A DNA stretch of 64,000 nucleotides from Williamsia deligens. Its GTDB lineage: Bacteria; Actinomycetota; Actinomycetes; Mycobacteriales; Mycobacteriaceae. This document shows, in pieces, positions 7,904 to 16,951 of the stretch. A program made the translations under genes and the position numbers. A model generated the notes under the pieces. That model saw nothing but the letters and a program-made list of their open reading frames with translations, had not been told where the DNA came from and searched no databases. The stretch spans positions 2,342,796-2,406,795 of the forward strand of contig NZ_JAMTCI010000001.1 in the NCBI RefSeq assembly GCF_024171765.1, given 5' to 3'. Within the stretch, counting starts at the first letter, position 1; each line of letters starts with the position of its first letter.

Positions 7904-8209
7904 CTACTCGGCGGGTTGGGCGAGCGGCCAGCCGACGGAGGCCAGCCGCGACGCGACCTGGTTGATCTCCTCCGGGTTGGGCTCGGTCTCGATGACCGCG
8001 TGGATCGCCGTCCGGATCTGGTCCTCGGTCACCGGGTTGTCGGTGCCGTGTTCCTTGAACACGGTGAGGATCGCGCGGGTGACCTGTTCCTCGTCGAGCG
8101 TGCGCTTCAGCAGGGCCAGCAGCGGGAAATAGTCCTTCGGGGGGACACCCTCGGGGTAGCCCTTGCGCAGCCAGTCCAGGACGGAGTCGAACGTCGTGGA
8201 GTCGGCCAT
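7904..8209 (-). CDS. DUF3349 protein, second copy
   Basis: A 101-residue protein with the same family signature (VLDWLRKGYPEGVPPKDYFPLLALLKRTL and EEINQVASRLASVGWP). Compared with the copy at 7457-7786 it keeps the YPxGVPxxDYxPLxALL core but has diverged elsewhere. ATG 8209 overlaps the stop of the small membrane-protein gene (TGATG), so the two are translationally linked. No catalytic motif is visible; a regulatory or binding role is guesswork. Confidence 0.85.
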   Translation of the reverse strand: MADSTTFDSVLDWLRKGYPEGVPPKDYFPLLALLKRTLDEEQVTRAILTVFKEHGTDNPVTEDQIRTAIHAVIETEPNPEEINQVASRLASVGWPLAQPAE

Positions 8210-8493
8210 CACTTCACCGGGGCGAACGGGAACAGGTTGACGCCGAAGTGGTAGTTGATGGTCGTGCGGGTGATCCACAGGATGCCCACCAGGATCACGG
8301 CGGCGATCACGACGAACAGGGCGATGCCCGCCGCCCGCAGCGCCGGGTTCGGTGCGGTGGTGGCGCCGTCGGCGCCGGTGTCACCCGAGCCGGCCGCGAA
8401 CAGTCGCAGGCCCACGGCGAACAGGGCGGGCAGGCCGGCGCCGAGCACCAGGCCCACGACCAGCACCTTGAAGATGGCCTCGAATTCCTGCAT
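8209..8493 (-). CDS. Small two-helix membrane protein (Rv0544c-like)
   Basis: A 94-residue protein with two membrane helices (about residues 8-30 and 52-74) separated by a Gly/Ala/Asp-rich loop and ending NYHFGVNLFPFAPVK. It sits 39 bp after pitA with an AGGAGAC site before ATG 8493. In mycobacteria a small membrane gene also follows pitA, so the match is mainly positional and topological. A role accessory to phosphate uptake is possible but unproven. Confidence 0.72.
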   Translation of the reverse strand: MQEFEAIFKVLVVGLVLGAGLPALFAVGLRLFAAGSGDTGADGATTAPNPALRAAGIALFVVIAAVILVGILWITRTTINYHFGVNLFPFAPVK

Positions 8494-8532
8494 GTCTCCT
8501 CGTTCGGTTCGTGTGCCGTAGGGGGTCGGGGG

Positions 8533-9765
8533 TCAGCGCGATCCGGCGGTGGCCGGCTCGGCGACCACCTCGGCCGGGATGACGCTGTTCGACGTGTCGT
8601 CCCACTCCGCGTTGACGTTGGAGCTGTCGACCTTCTGCTGCTGTGCGCGCCAGTACATGACACCGCTGAGCACCACGAGGATCGCGAAGATGACGATCGC
8701 ACCGGCGGCGCCACCGATCAGGCTGGCGATCCCGTAGGTCGCGGCGCCGACGAGACCGGCGAGCGGGAGGGTGGTCACCCAGGCGACGACCATGCGGCCG
8801 GCGACGCTCCAGCGCACCGCGGCACCGGGCTTGCCGACACCGGATCCGAGGATGGAGCCGGTCGCCACGTGGGTGGTCGACAGCGCCATGCCCGCGGCGC
8901 TCGAGGTGAGGATGATCGCGGCCGACGACGCCTCGGCGGCCATGCCCTGCGGGGCCTTGATCTCGACCAGGCCCTTGCCCAGGGTCCGGATGATGCGCCA
9001 GCCGCCGAGGTAGGTGCCCAGGGCGATGGCCAGGGCGCAGGACACGATGATCCAGACCGGGAGGCCCTCGCTGACGGAGCCGGCCGACAGGTGGCCGGTG
9101 GCGATCAGCGCCAGGGCGATGACGCCCATCGTCTTCTGCGCGTCACCCGTGCCGTGGGCGAGGGAGACCAGCGAGGCGGTCGCGATCTGGCCGGCGCGGA
9201 AGCCGCTCTCCTTGCGCTTGTTCGCGACCGACGCGGTGATCGCGTAGACGAGCCAGGTGCCGGCGGCCGCGACGACGAGCGCGATGACCGGGGCCAGCAG
9301 CGCCGGGATGACGATCTTGTCGACGATGCCCTCCCAGTTGACGCCGGAGGTCCCGATGGCGGCGATGCCGGAGCCGATCAGCCCGCCGAAGAGGGCGTGC
9401 GACGAGCTCGACGGCAGGCCGAACAGCCAGGTGAAGAGGTTCCACAGGATGCCGCCGATGAGGCCGGCGAAGATGATCACCAGTGCCTTCTGCGCGTCCA
9501 GGCCGCCGATCAGGTCGCCCGCGTTCGCGCCCTTGGTCTGCTGGATCTTCAGCACGTCCTTGGTGATGGTCGCAGCGACCTGCACCGAGAGGAACGCGCC
9601 GACCAGGTTCAGGATCGCGGCGAGGGTGACGGCGACCTTCGGCTTGAGAGCGCCGGTGGCGATGGAGGTCGCCATGGCGTTGCCGGTGTCGTGGAAGCCG
9701 TTCGTGAAGTCGAATCCGAGGGCTGTGATCACCAGCAAGACCAGGATCAGCATCTCTGCGCTCAT
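8533..9765 (-). CDS. pitA: Low-affinity inorganic phosphate transporter, PiT family
   Basis: A 410-residue, roughly 10-helix permease. Both PiT signature copies are present: FDFTNGFHDTGNAMATSIATG near the N-terminus and SLVSLAHGTGDAQKTMGVIALAL in the second half. PiT proteins couple phosphate, probably as metal phosphate, to protons or cations. ATG 9765 (MSAEMLILVLL) is chosen because the first membrane helix starts immediately; an upstream in-frame start would add a hydrophilic tail. It leads the pitA / membrane protein / DUF3349 / DUF3349 / menE run. Confidence 0.92.
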   Translation of the reverse strand: MSAEMLILVLLVITALGFDFTNGFHDTGNAMATSIATGALKPKVAVTLAAILNLVGAFLSVQVAATITKDVLKIQQTKGANAGDLIGGLDAQKALVIIFAGLIGGILWNLFTWLFGLPSSSSHALFGGLIGSGIAAIGTSGVNWEGIVDKIVIPALLAPVIALVVAAAGTWLVYAITASVANKRKESGFRAGQIATASLVSLAHGTGDAQKTMGVIALALIATGHLSAGSVSEGLPVWIIVSCALAIALGTYLGGWRIIRTLGKGLVEIKAPQGMAAEASSAAIILTSSAAGMALSTTHVATGSILGSGVGKPGAAVRWSVAGRMVVAWVTTLPLAGLVGAATYGIASLIGGAAGAIVIFAILVVLSGVMYWRAQQQKVDSSNVNAEWDDTSNSVIPAEVVAEPATAGSR

Positions 9766-9900
9766 GCGAGAAGTTTCCGTCCCGCATGCACGAATGTCCA
9801 AACCCTGCTGCGACGGCTTCGCTTGCTGACCTGCACGTTTGAGCGTTCACCCATCCGTGTTTGCCCAATGTTCATCTTCACCTGGCAGGCGTGCCCCGTC

Positions 9901-10290
9901 TCACGTCCCGTCGGAGCGTGTATCGCGCCGTAACGGGTGGTCCGACGGCACCTCGACGAGGATGATCCGCCGCCCGTCGGGGTCGTCGACGTGCATCTCG
10001 CGCAGCCCCCACGGCTCGGTGCGGGCCTCCCGGGCGATCGTCACGCCGGCGGCGGTGAGTGCGTCCTGGCTCGCCGCGATGTCGCGTACCTGCAGCCACA
10101 GCGAGGTGGCGTCGGCGGGGCCGTTGCCGGTGAGGTGGGCGGCCACCTCGATCAGGGTCGAACCCGCGAAGAACACCGTGCCGCCGGGGTATTCGCGGGC
10201 GATGGCCAGGCCGAGAGTGTCCCGGTAGAACGCCGTGGTGGCCGCGGCGTCGCGCGGTCGCAGCAGGACCCGGGCGCTGAGGATCTCCAT
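9901..10290 (-). CDS. VOC (glyoxalase/bleomycin-resistance fold) protein
   Basis: A 129-residue single-domain VOC protein: opening strand EILSARVLLRPRDAAATTAFYRDTLGL, central TLIEVAAHL and the closing segment EMHVDDPDGRRIILVEVP, with possible metal ligands His and Glu. It occupies the position of Rv0546c relative to pitA, supporting an old conserved gene block. The substrate is unknown; dioxygenase, glyoxalase or binding roles are all possible. ATG 10290; the next gene ends 18 bp upstream. Confidence 0.83.
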   Translation of the reverse strand: MEILSARVLLRPRDAAATTAFYRDTLGLAIAREYPGGTVFFAGSTLIEVAAHLTGNGPADATSLWLQVRDIAASQDALTAAGVTIAREARTEPWGLREMHVDDPDGRRIILVEVPSDHPLRRDTRSDGT

Positions 10291-10307
10291 CGGTCATTCC
10301 TACCGGG

Positions 10308-11108
10308 TCAGCTGCTCAGCACGGCCTGCATCCCCGGGGCCAGGACGTCGGACAGGTCGGACCACGGGATGGTGATCGTGATGAGGCCGTCGGCGTAGGC
10401 GCCGACCTGGTAGTCGCTGAAGTGGATCGCCATCCCGTCGGGCGACGCGGTCCAGTTGGCGAAGTTCTTCTCCGTCGGCGTGATGCCGCTGCGCTCGTAC
10501 CGTGACCCGACGTTCGTCGTCGGCAGGAGACGCGCGGCCTCCTGCGACAGGCGCTGCAGACCTGTGTCGAGGTCACCGAAGGCATCACTCAGCGTGATGG
10601 GTTTGGCGGTGTCCGCGTCGATGGTCACGGTGGCGATCAGGGAGTCGCCGTGCGCCCCGGGCGGATTCGCCATCCAGTAGGTGATCTGCTCGGCGCTGAT
10701 CACCCGCGACCCGATGTGGAACGGCCCGTCGCGTCGGCCGTCCTCGAGGGTGAACGCCCTGCCCGAGCCGTAGTCGTCGTCGATCTGGTCCTGCAGGGCC
10801 GCCCGCATCGACTGGTTGAACTCGGCCGTGACGGCCGCCTTCCCGCCGGTCAGCTGGGGGATGGTGACGTCGTAGGTGGCGCGCGCGGTCCGGCCGGTCA
10901 CGCGGGTGCTGCTCTGCTGGTACGACGCTGTCGCCGCCGACGACGGCGCCGTCGAACTCGGGGCGGGGGCGGGCGACGACCGCGTGATCGTGACCACTGT
11001 CGTGACGGTCCCGGCGCCGGTGTCGCCGCCGGAGGAACACCCGGCGGTGGCAGACATCGCCACCGCGATCCCCAGTGCCGCCGCTGCCGCCGATCGCGCT
11101 CGTGTCAT
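10308..11108 (-). CDS. Secreted lipoprotein with DUF3298/RsiV-like C-terminal domain
   Basis: A 266-residue protein with a lipoprotein signal peptide (about residues 1-23, lipobox SATAGC), a Ser/Thr/Pro/Ala-rich spacer, then a globular domain ending IHFSDYQVGAYADGLITITIPW, a pattern typical of DUF3298/RsiV-type extracellular domains. It should be lipid-anchored outside the membrane. RsiV relatives bind lysozyme and mycobacterial relatives include secreted antigens; neither role can be assumed. It ends 18 bp before the VOC gene and is divergent from the LLM gene across 175 bp. Confidence 0.78.
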   Translation of the reverse strand: MTRARSAAAAALGIAVAMSATAGCSSGGDTGAGTVTTVVTITRSSPAPAPSSTAPSSAATASYQQSSTRVTGRTARATYDVTIPQLTGGKAAVTAEFNQSMRAALQDQIDDDYGSGRAFTLEDGRRDGPFHIGSRVISAEQITYWMANPPGAHGDSLIATVTIDADTAKPITLSDAFGDLDTGLQRLSQEAARLLPTTNVGSRYERSGITPTEKNFANWTASPDGMAIHFSDYQVGAYADGLITITIPWSDLSDVLAPGMQAVLSS

Positions 11109-11283
11109 GCGTCAGGGATAGCCGCCCCACCCCGATTCGACAAGCGGCACACGGGGCGGACTGGACCCGCCTGCCGTAACTGTGGTTATGGTGATGCCCG
11201 GTTCACCGGGACGGTCGTGTCGGGCATGATCCCTGGCAGAGGCGTCGCCCGGACGGGCGTCGACGACGAGAGGCGGTTCGGTC

Positions 11284-12336
11284 GTGAAGATCGGCATGGG
11301 CATCAACTACGCGGGCGACTTCACGGAGACGATCGACCACCTGCTGGAGTTCGAGGCCGCAGGCCTGGATCGCGTGGCCGTCCCCGAGGCCTACAGCTTC
11401 GACGCCGTGAGCCAGCTCGGGTTCATCGCCGCGAAGACCACGACCCTCGAGCTCGCGAGCGGCATCCTGCCGATGTTCTCCCGCACCCCGACGAACATCG
11501 CGATGACCGCCGCCGGGCTCGACTACATCTCCGGCGGTCGCGCCGTCCTGGGCATCGGTGCCTCCGGCCCCCAGGTCATCGAGGGGTTCCACGGCGTGAA
11601 GTACGACGCGCCGCTCGGTCGCGCCCGCGAGTATGCCGACATCTGCCGCATGGTGTGGCGGCGTGACCGCGTCGAGTACAAGGGCAAGTACTACACGCTG
11701 CCGCTGACCGAGGAGGACGGCGGAACCGGTCTCGGCAAGGCGCTCAAACTGATCAATCACCCGGTGCGCGAACGCATCCCGATGGCGTTGGCCGCGATCG
11801 GGCCGAAGAACGTGGCGCTCGCGGCGGAGAAGTTCGAGGAGTGGCAGCCGATCTTCTTCCACCCCGAGCACGTCGACGTCGCCTTCGGCGAGCCGCTCGC
11901 GAAGGGCAAGGCCAAGCGGGACCCCGAACTCGGTGACCTGAACATCTCGGTGACCACCGCGCTGCTCATCACCGATGACGCCGAGAAGGCCGCGGCCGCG
12001 CGGGAACTGGTCTCCCACCAGGTCGCGCTGTACGTCGGCGGCATGGGTGCGCGCGGCAAGAACTTCTACAACGATCTGGCCGTGCGCTACGGCTACGTCG
12101 ACGAGGCCAAGACCATCCAGGACCTGTACCTCGACGGGAAGAAGAACGAGGCCGCGCAGGCTGTTCCCGACGACCTCGTGCGGCAGATCTCGCTGATCGG
12201 ATCACGTGACGAGGTGGTCGACCGGGTGGCGGCGTTCCGCGACGGCGGCGTGACGATGGCGCTCGCGACACCGATGGCGGGCAATCACGCCGACGACGTC
12301 GAGCAGATCCGCACCCTCAAGGAGATCGTCAGCTGA
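11284..12336 (+). CDS. F420-type LLM-class oxidoreductase
   Basis: A 350-residue luciferase-like monooxygenase-fold protein. Family landmarks are the N-terminal strand KIGMGINYAGDF, ELASGILPMFSRTPTNIAMTAAGLDYISGGRAVLGIGASGPQV, and the C-terminal LIGSRDEVVDRVAAFRDGGVT. This subgroup usually uses coenzyme F420 for hydride transfer. The start is GTG 11284 (VKIGMG), preceded by GAGAGG. The substrate is unknown. It ends 21 bp from the end of the convergent lsr2 gene. Confidence 0.88.
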   Translation: MKIGMGINYAGDFTETIDHLLEFEAAGLDRVAVPEAYSFDAVSQLGFIAAKTTTLELASGILPMFSRTPTNIAMTAAGLDYISGGRAVLGIGASGPQVIEGFHGVKYDAPLGRAREYADICRMVWRRDRVEYKGKYYTLPLTEEDGGTGLGKALKLINHPVRERIPMALAAIGPKNVALAAEKFEEWQPIFFHPEHVDVAFGEPLAKGKAKRDPELGDLNISVTTALLITDDAEKAAAARELVSHQVALYVGGMGARGKNFYNDLAVRYGYVDEAKTIQDLYLDGKKNEAAQAVPDDLVRQISLIGSRDEVVDRVAAFRDGGVTMALATPMAGNHADDVEQIRTLKEIVS

Positions 12337-12357
12337 CGGTGTGGCCCACCGGAGAGA

Positions 12358-12675
12358 TCAGTGCGCCTCGTTGTAGGCGTCGACGATCACCTTGGGGACG
12401 CGTCCGCGTTCGTTGATGTCCCAGCCGTTCTCGATCGCCCAGGCGCGGATCTCTGCGACCGAGACCGCGGCACGGGCGGCGTCGGATCGTCGGCCTGTTC
12501 GCTTTCGGGAGACCTCGACGTATTTCTGCAGGAGATCGCGCAGTTCTTGAGCGTTTTCTCGCGACGTCTCGAGCTCGTATTCGGTCCCGTCGATACCGAA
12601 ACGAACGCTTTCGGGGTCGGAGAGAACTCGTCCGCTCAAATCGTCGACTACTTCAACGACCGTGATCCGTGCCAT
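12358..12675 (-). CDS. lsr2: Lsr2-family nucleoid-associated protein / xenogeneic silencer
   Basis: A 105-residue protein with the two Lsr2 domains: N-terminal dimerisation domain (MARITVVEVVDDLSG to about residue 60) and C-terminal DNA-binding domain (AEIRAWAIENGWDINERGRVP) containing the RGR AT-minor-groove motif. Lsr2 binds AT-rich DNA and silences acquired genes in mycolata. ATG 12675 begins the canonical N-terminus. Its own upstream region is conspicuously AT-rich with an inverted repeat 14-32 bp before the start, consistent with autoregulation. It may be one of several paralogs in the genome. Confidence 0.9.
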   Translation of the reverse strand: MARITVVEVVDDLSGRVLSDPESVRFGIDGTEYELETSRENAQELRDLLQKYVEVSRKRTGRRSDAARAAVSVAEIRAWAIENGWDINERGRVPKVIVDAYNEAH

Positions 12676-12906
12676 GTGCAGATAGTAACGCTGATATACG
12701 TTCAGCGACAGCAAATTCTTGTGACAGAACACAATCCACCGGGTAGTTGTCACGCCTAATGAGGAACTCTGCACAGAACATTTGTGTGATTGCCTTTACT
12801 TTTTGCCGCAGTAATGACGTATGTCTCGCTGTTTTCGCCCGGTCGGCCCGACGCTTCTCGTGTGTCTGTACAGTCGCAACACACGTTGTGCAGACCGATC
12901 GCGGGG
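12676..12906. promoter_or_regulatory. AT-rich divergent promoter region of lsr2 and the GGDEF gene
   Basis: This 231-bp spacer is the most AT-rich part of the left half. A perfect inverted repeat CGCTGA-N7-TCAGCG lies at 12689-12707, just upstream of lsr2, and AT-rich stretches (for example 12781-12800) precede the GGDEF gene. Such DNA is a likely Lsr2 target, suggesting autoregulation of lsr2 and silencing of the cyclase gene; the inverted repeat may instead bind another repressor. Confidence 0.5.
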
Positions 12907-12915
12907 GTGGGGGCG

Positions 12916-14013
12916 ATGCCGAGCTCTCTTGGCCGCATCCTGCGCAGCTGGTGGACCGAGGACTTCGACCGCGACTGGGCAGCGGAGCATCTGCGATCCA
13001 GCGGTCTGCTGCGGTCGCAGCGGATCGTGATGGGCCTCGGCTGTCTCGCGTTCGGGTTGTCGGCGTTGTTCTCGCTCCCCTTCATGAACCCGTGGATGCG
13101 CTCGGGGATGCTCACGTACACCGTCCTCGTCGCTGTCGCCGGGAGTTCGGTTGTCCTGGCGGCATTCTGGTGGTCACGTCCCTGGCCGGGGGTGGCGGCG
13201 TCGTTGGGCTTCATCGCCTACGCCGACCTGTGCGTCGTCCTGGTGATGGCGGCGTACCGCAGCGTGTTCGACTCGATGCCGGGGCTCACCCTGCTCGCCG
13301 CGGTGAGTGTCTACACGGTGATCCACCACGGCCCGCGCGCGGTGATCGTCCAGACCGCCGCCGTGCTGGGCATCCTCGTGGCGTTCGCGGTGTGGGCGGG
13401 TGTGCAACACATCGTCCCGCCGGCGCTCGTGGCCGTCCGCTCGTTGGTGGTCGTCCCCGTGACCATCTGTATCCCGGTCCTGCTCGTGCCGCTGGTCGCG
13501 GTGCTGCGTCGGGACGCGACCGGATCCTTCCGGGACGACATGACCGATCTGCACAACCGGCGTGGGATGCAGGTCCGGGCGAGCGAGTTGATCGCGCGAG
13601 GTGCGGACTTCTCGTTGTTGCTGATCGACATCGACAGGTTCAAGTCCATCAACGACGAGTACGGCCACGCCGCCGGTGACGCGGCGCTGGTGTTCGTGGC
13701 GTCGGTGATGCGGAGGTTGGCTCCGTCGTCCGCCGTCGTCTCCCGGATCGGTGGGGACGAGTTCGCCATCGTCATGCGCGCCGAGGACGCTGCCGACGAG
13801 GTGCTCGCGCAGCGGTTGCACGACGCGGTCGGAGTCGGCTGCGCCGTCGAAGGGGCGGCCGCGCCGCTGACCGTGAGCATCGGGGTCGCGACGACGAGCG
13901 CGGGTAGGCACGCCGAGTCGGGGTTGACCGACATCGACGACGTGCTGCTGCGCGCCGACCGCGCGATGTACCGCGCGAAGAACGACGGCGGGGCGCGCAC
14001 GGTCCTGGCCTGA
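12916..14013 (+). CDS. Membrane-bound diguanylate cyclase (GGDEF domain)
   Basis: A 365-residue protein with six membrane helices (about residues 40-200) followed by a GGDEF domain: FSLLLIDIDRFKSINDEYGHAAGD, then SRIGGDEFAIV with an intact GGDEF motif, and VSIGVATT. It should make cyclic di-GMP from GTP. The inhibitory RxxD site normally five residues before GGDEF is absent (the stretch reads SSAVV), so feedback control may be missing. ATG 12916 lies behind a G-rich ribosome site; GTG 12907 is an alternative. It is divergent from lsr2. A link to the exopolysaccharide genes in this window is possible, since c-di-GMP often controls such synthesis. Confidence 0.87.
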   Translation: MPSSLGRILRSWWTEDFDRDWAAEHLRSSGLLRSQRIVMGLGCLAFGLSALFSLPFMNPWMRSGMLTYTVLVAVAGSSVVLAAFWWSRPWPGVAASLGFIAYADLCVVLVMAAYRSVFDSMPGLTLLAAVSVYTVIHHGPRAVIVQTAAVLGILVAFAVWAGVQHIVPPALVAVRSLVVVPVTICIPVLLVPLVAVLRRDATGSFRDDMTDLHNRRGMQVRASELIARGADFSLLLIDIDRFKSINDEYGHAAGDAALVFVASVMRRLAPSSAVVSRIGGDEFAIVMRAEDAADEVLAQRLHDAVGVGCAVEGAAAPLTVSIGVATTSAGRHAESGLTDIDDVLLRADRAMYRAKNDGGARTVLA

Positions 14014-14114
14014 CCAGGCGAGGGCGGCGTCCCGCGATGATCAGCGGTTCTCCTCCGGGCGCGGGATGATGGAACGGATCGTGGGGGACGGGCCCTCACA
14101 TGTCTGGAGGTGGC

Positions 14115-15020
14115 ATGCCCTCACCGTTCGACCCGGAGTTGCGTTCGTACGACGAGGACCGTGCCATCCACGGCAGCTTCCCGTGGAAGCTGCAGGCGTT
14201 GATGCGCGCGAAGACCGTCGTGAAGAAGGCGATCGCGACGGGGACGCCGGCGCCGCCCATCGACAAGCCGTATCGCGTCGTCGCCGTGCTCGGGCAGTCG
14301 AACGCCAGCGGCGCGGGCAACGAGGAGCCGGGCGTCACCCCGCCACCCGTGCACCCGATGGTCCACCAGTGGCCGGGATGCGGGCGATATCGCGGACGGA
14401 AGATCCTGCTCGCCGAGGACCCACTGCTGCACGAGGTGCCCGGCGCCGGAGTCGGTTTCGCGACGACGTTCGGTTCGCTGCTGGCCGAGGCCACCGGCGA
14501 TCCCGTCCTCCTCGTCCCCTGCGCCCGCGGCGACACGTCGTTCTATCCGAAGAACGGGTACTCCTGGGATCCCGACAACCACGACGTGCGGGTCAACCTC
14601 TACGACTACTCGATCAAGCAGATCGACTCCGCACTGAAGAAGACGGGGCAGAAACTCGACTGCATCCTGTGGCACCAGGGTGAGTCGGACGGCCCGCTGT
14701 CGGAGCATGACGTCTTCCAGCGTCAGTTCGACCGGTTGATCGGCGGTCTGCGCGATCGCTACGGCCCGGTGCCGTTCATCCTCGGGCAGCTGAGTCCGGA
14801 GTACATGAACTTCGGTCCGCCCAAGCTCGCCGGCATCGACGCCGTCCACCAGGACACCCCGAACCGGTGGGGTCACGCGCGGTTCGTCCCGTCGCCGACC
14901 GGCATGCTCAACGGCGCGCCCGGCAGTGGCCTCCCCGAGGATCCCCACTTCACCGCCGAGGCCGGTCGTCTCATCGGCCGCCGGATGTTCCAGGCGTACC
15001 AGGACTTCCCGAAGTCCTGA
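14115..15020 (+). CDS. Carbohydrate esterase of the SASA / sialate O-acetylesterase-like family
   Basis: A 301-residue SGNH-fold esterase. Catalytic blocks are visible: VVAVLGQSNASGAGN (GQSN with nucleophile Ser), ILWHQGESD (WxQGE) and the late DPHFTAEAG with a possible catalytic Asp-His pair. Relatives deacetylate sugars on glycans. No signal peptide is seen, so it may be cytoplasmic. ATG 14115 is placed just after a GGAGGT ribosome site; ATG 14100 is possible but lacks one. It ends about 90 bp before the convergent DUF222/HNH remnant. Confidence 0.8.
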   Translation: MPSPFDPELRSYDEDRAIHGSFPWKLQALMRAKTVVKKAIATGTPAPPIDKPYRVVAVLGQSNASGAGNEEPGVTPPPVHPMVHQWPGCGRYRGRKILLAEDPLLHEVPGAGVGFATTFGSLLAEATGDPVLLVPCARGDTSFYPKNGYSWDPDNHDVRVNLYDYSIKQIDSALKKTGQKLDCILWHQGESDGPLSEHDVFQRQFDRLIGGLRDRYGPVPFILGQLSPEYMNFGPPKLAGIDAVHQDTPNRWGHARFVPSPTGMLNGAPGSGLPEDPHFTAEAGRLIGRRMFQAYQDFPKS

Positions 15021-15111
15021 CCGGGTTCGGCGGCCCACACTGTGGAGTTGTCAAACAACTGCTGCGGTCCTGCCGCGTGGGCAGGTGCAGATGGTGCTGG
15101 TCTGCGGGCCG

Positions 15112-16406
15112 GTCAGGCGGCGACGGGGTCGAGTCGGAGCGTGCGGCGGTTGTAGGCAGGCTGTAGCTCGCGTTTCGGGTCGACCGATGCGGGTGGTCGT
15201 ATCCAGGGATGCCGGTCGGGCCCCATCTCGATCTCCCAGCCGTGCTGGTGCACGGCGATGTGGCAGGTCCGGCACAGCACCCGTTGTCACACGTCGTCGG
15301 TCCGCCATCGGAGTGGAACACGATGTGGTGCACGTCGGTCCACGAACCGGGGTTGCCGCACTTGACACAGCACTGGTCGCGGGCGATGACGGCTTTGCGC
15401 ACCCGGCCGGTGAACAACCGTGTCGTCGTGGTGATGTCGACCGGGGCGTCGTCGATGTCCATGCCGACCCGGGTCACCGCGGCGTCGCAAGACAGCAACG
15501 ACACGGTGTCCTGCGAGACGGTGCCCAGCCACTGCAGACTCGGCGCCCGCCACGGGACCAGCTCGCCGCCTGGTCCTGTGGCTGCGGTGGTGGGCACGGT
15601 CAGGATCACCTCGGTTGTCGACGGCCCGATCAGGGCGTCGGATCGCACTGCCCGCGAGGCGGTCTCGAGCAGCTGAGCGAACGCATCCGCTCGTCGGCGA
15701 GCCGCTGGTCGTGGATCCGGGGACCCGTCGGGGAGTGGGCGTGGCCGGGAGGCGGCGTCGATGCAGGAGATGAGCCGCTCACCGGTGACGACGTCGAGGT
15801 CGAACGACCCCGACAGTCTGCCGTCGTCGCCCTGATTCCAGGTGAGGTCGTTCAGGGTGACGTCTTCGGCCACCGGCGTGGCTGAGTCGTCCGGATCATC
15901 CTCGGTGGCAGGCTCGTTGGCGACGGCGATCGCGCGGGCGTGGTCGGCGATCTCCGTGGGTGTTCGTCCGGCCAGAGCGTGCCCGATCAGCGTCGCCTCG
16001 GTGTCGTCGGTCAGTTCGGACCCGAGCGGTGTCCGCGTCCGCTCCGCGACGTGGCGGACCCCGCGGGCGACGGCGTCGGCGTACTCCGCCGACAGCGACC
16101 CGTCCCGCACATGCCGCGCCAGCGACGGCAGGTGCACGATCGCCCGACCCAGTCGAATCGCCCGCGACGCCACCACCGGAACGCATCCGTTCCGCCGCAG
16201 CAGTTCCCGCACCGACATCCCGATCCGCTTCGCTGTCCCCTGGCATTCGACCTCCCGGTCAGTCGGGCCAGCAGGCCGTCCGCGGCCGAACGGGCGGCGA
16301 GGGCCGCACGCACTCCCGATATCAACGCATCATCATCCGTGGGTGCCTCGCACTCGCGGATGGCATCGGCGAGAACATCCGCCGCAGAGACAACGTGATC
16401 GAACAT
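15112..16406 (-). pseudogene. DUF222/HNH endonuclease protein with two frameshifts
   Basis: Three consecutive minus-strand frames together make one DUF222-HNH protein. Frame one starts at ATG 16406 (MFDHVVSAADVLADAIRECE). Near 16255 the reading shifts where ACC-GGG-AGG should read ACC-CGG-GAG, after which the second frame gives KRIGMSVRELLRRNGCV. Near 15280 it shifts again within GGGTGCTGTGC, after which the third frame restores the HNH finger (LCRTCHIAVHQHGWEIEMG) and ends at 15112. Both shifts look like single-base losses. HNH residues VHHIVFHSDGG precede the second shift. DUF222/HNH genes occur in many copies in these genomes; the function is uncertain. This is a recent pseudogene or contains sequencing errors. 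Confidence 0.82.
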
Positions 16407-16552
16407 GTGGGCGACAGTACTGCCTCCTGTTCGTCTGTCAAGGACGAGTTCTCGTCGCCTGTGGACAACCGCGAATCCTGTCGGAGGTGCCCGTTACGTT
16501 GTCGGCATTCCGGACACGCGGTCGGCGCGTCCCCCATGGTCAGGAGACCACC

Positions 16553-16951
16553 ATGATTGCTGTGTTTCGTTGCGTCTGTATCCTTGCGGCCTGTGCCCCA
16601 GCGCTTCTCGTGGGCGGCACGGGGGTCGCGCAGGCCGCTGTGACGGACTCGTATTCCGCGGTGCGGCAGGTGGTGTGTTCGGAGACGGGCGCACGGCTCG
16701 ACATCTCGTACACGAATGCGTACGGCAACACGACGTCCCGCTCCGGCGTCTCGTTGCGCGGCAACCCGATCGGGGACGGCCGGACGTGCATCACCCTGGA
16801 CTCCCGCAGCGGGGAGTACGGCGACGTCGTCGGGACCACCGTCTCGGCGGACGCCGGCGGTTATGTCTACTGCGCGATCTTCGTCGACGGCCGCAAGGTC
16901 GCGGAGTCCGTCGACGACAGCTCGTACTACAGCAGCGCCTACTGCGGCTGA
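16553..16951 (+). CDS. Small secreted protein, weakly MmpS-like
   Basis: A 132-residue protein with a clear Sec signal peptide (about residues 1-28, cleavage after AQA), then a compact four-Cys domain (VVCSETGARLDISYTNAYGN, DGRTCITL, YVYCAIFVDGRKVAES, ending SSAYCG). The pattern resembles the extracellular domain of MmpS-type accessory proteins, but no membrane anchor is present, so that link is tentative. An AGGAG site precedes ATG 16553. The last 13 bp overlap the end of the convergent NRPS-like gene. Confidence 0.7.
   Translation: MIAVFRCVCILAACAPALLVGGTGVAQAAVTDSYSAVRQVVCSETGARLDISYTNAYGNTTSRSGVSLRGNPIGDGRTCITLDSRSGEYGDVVGTTVSADAGGYVYCAIFVDGRKVAESVDDSSYYSSAYCG

Noticed and set aside
8248-9933. 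561-codon plus-strand open frame
   Set aside because: It is antisense to pitA and its neighbours, which carry clear family motifs; the translation is an Arg/Gly/Asp/His-rich shadow typical of high-GC DNA.
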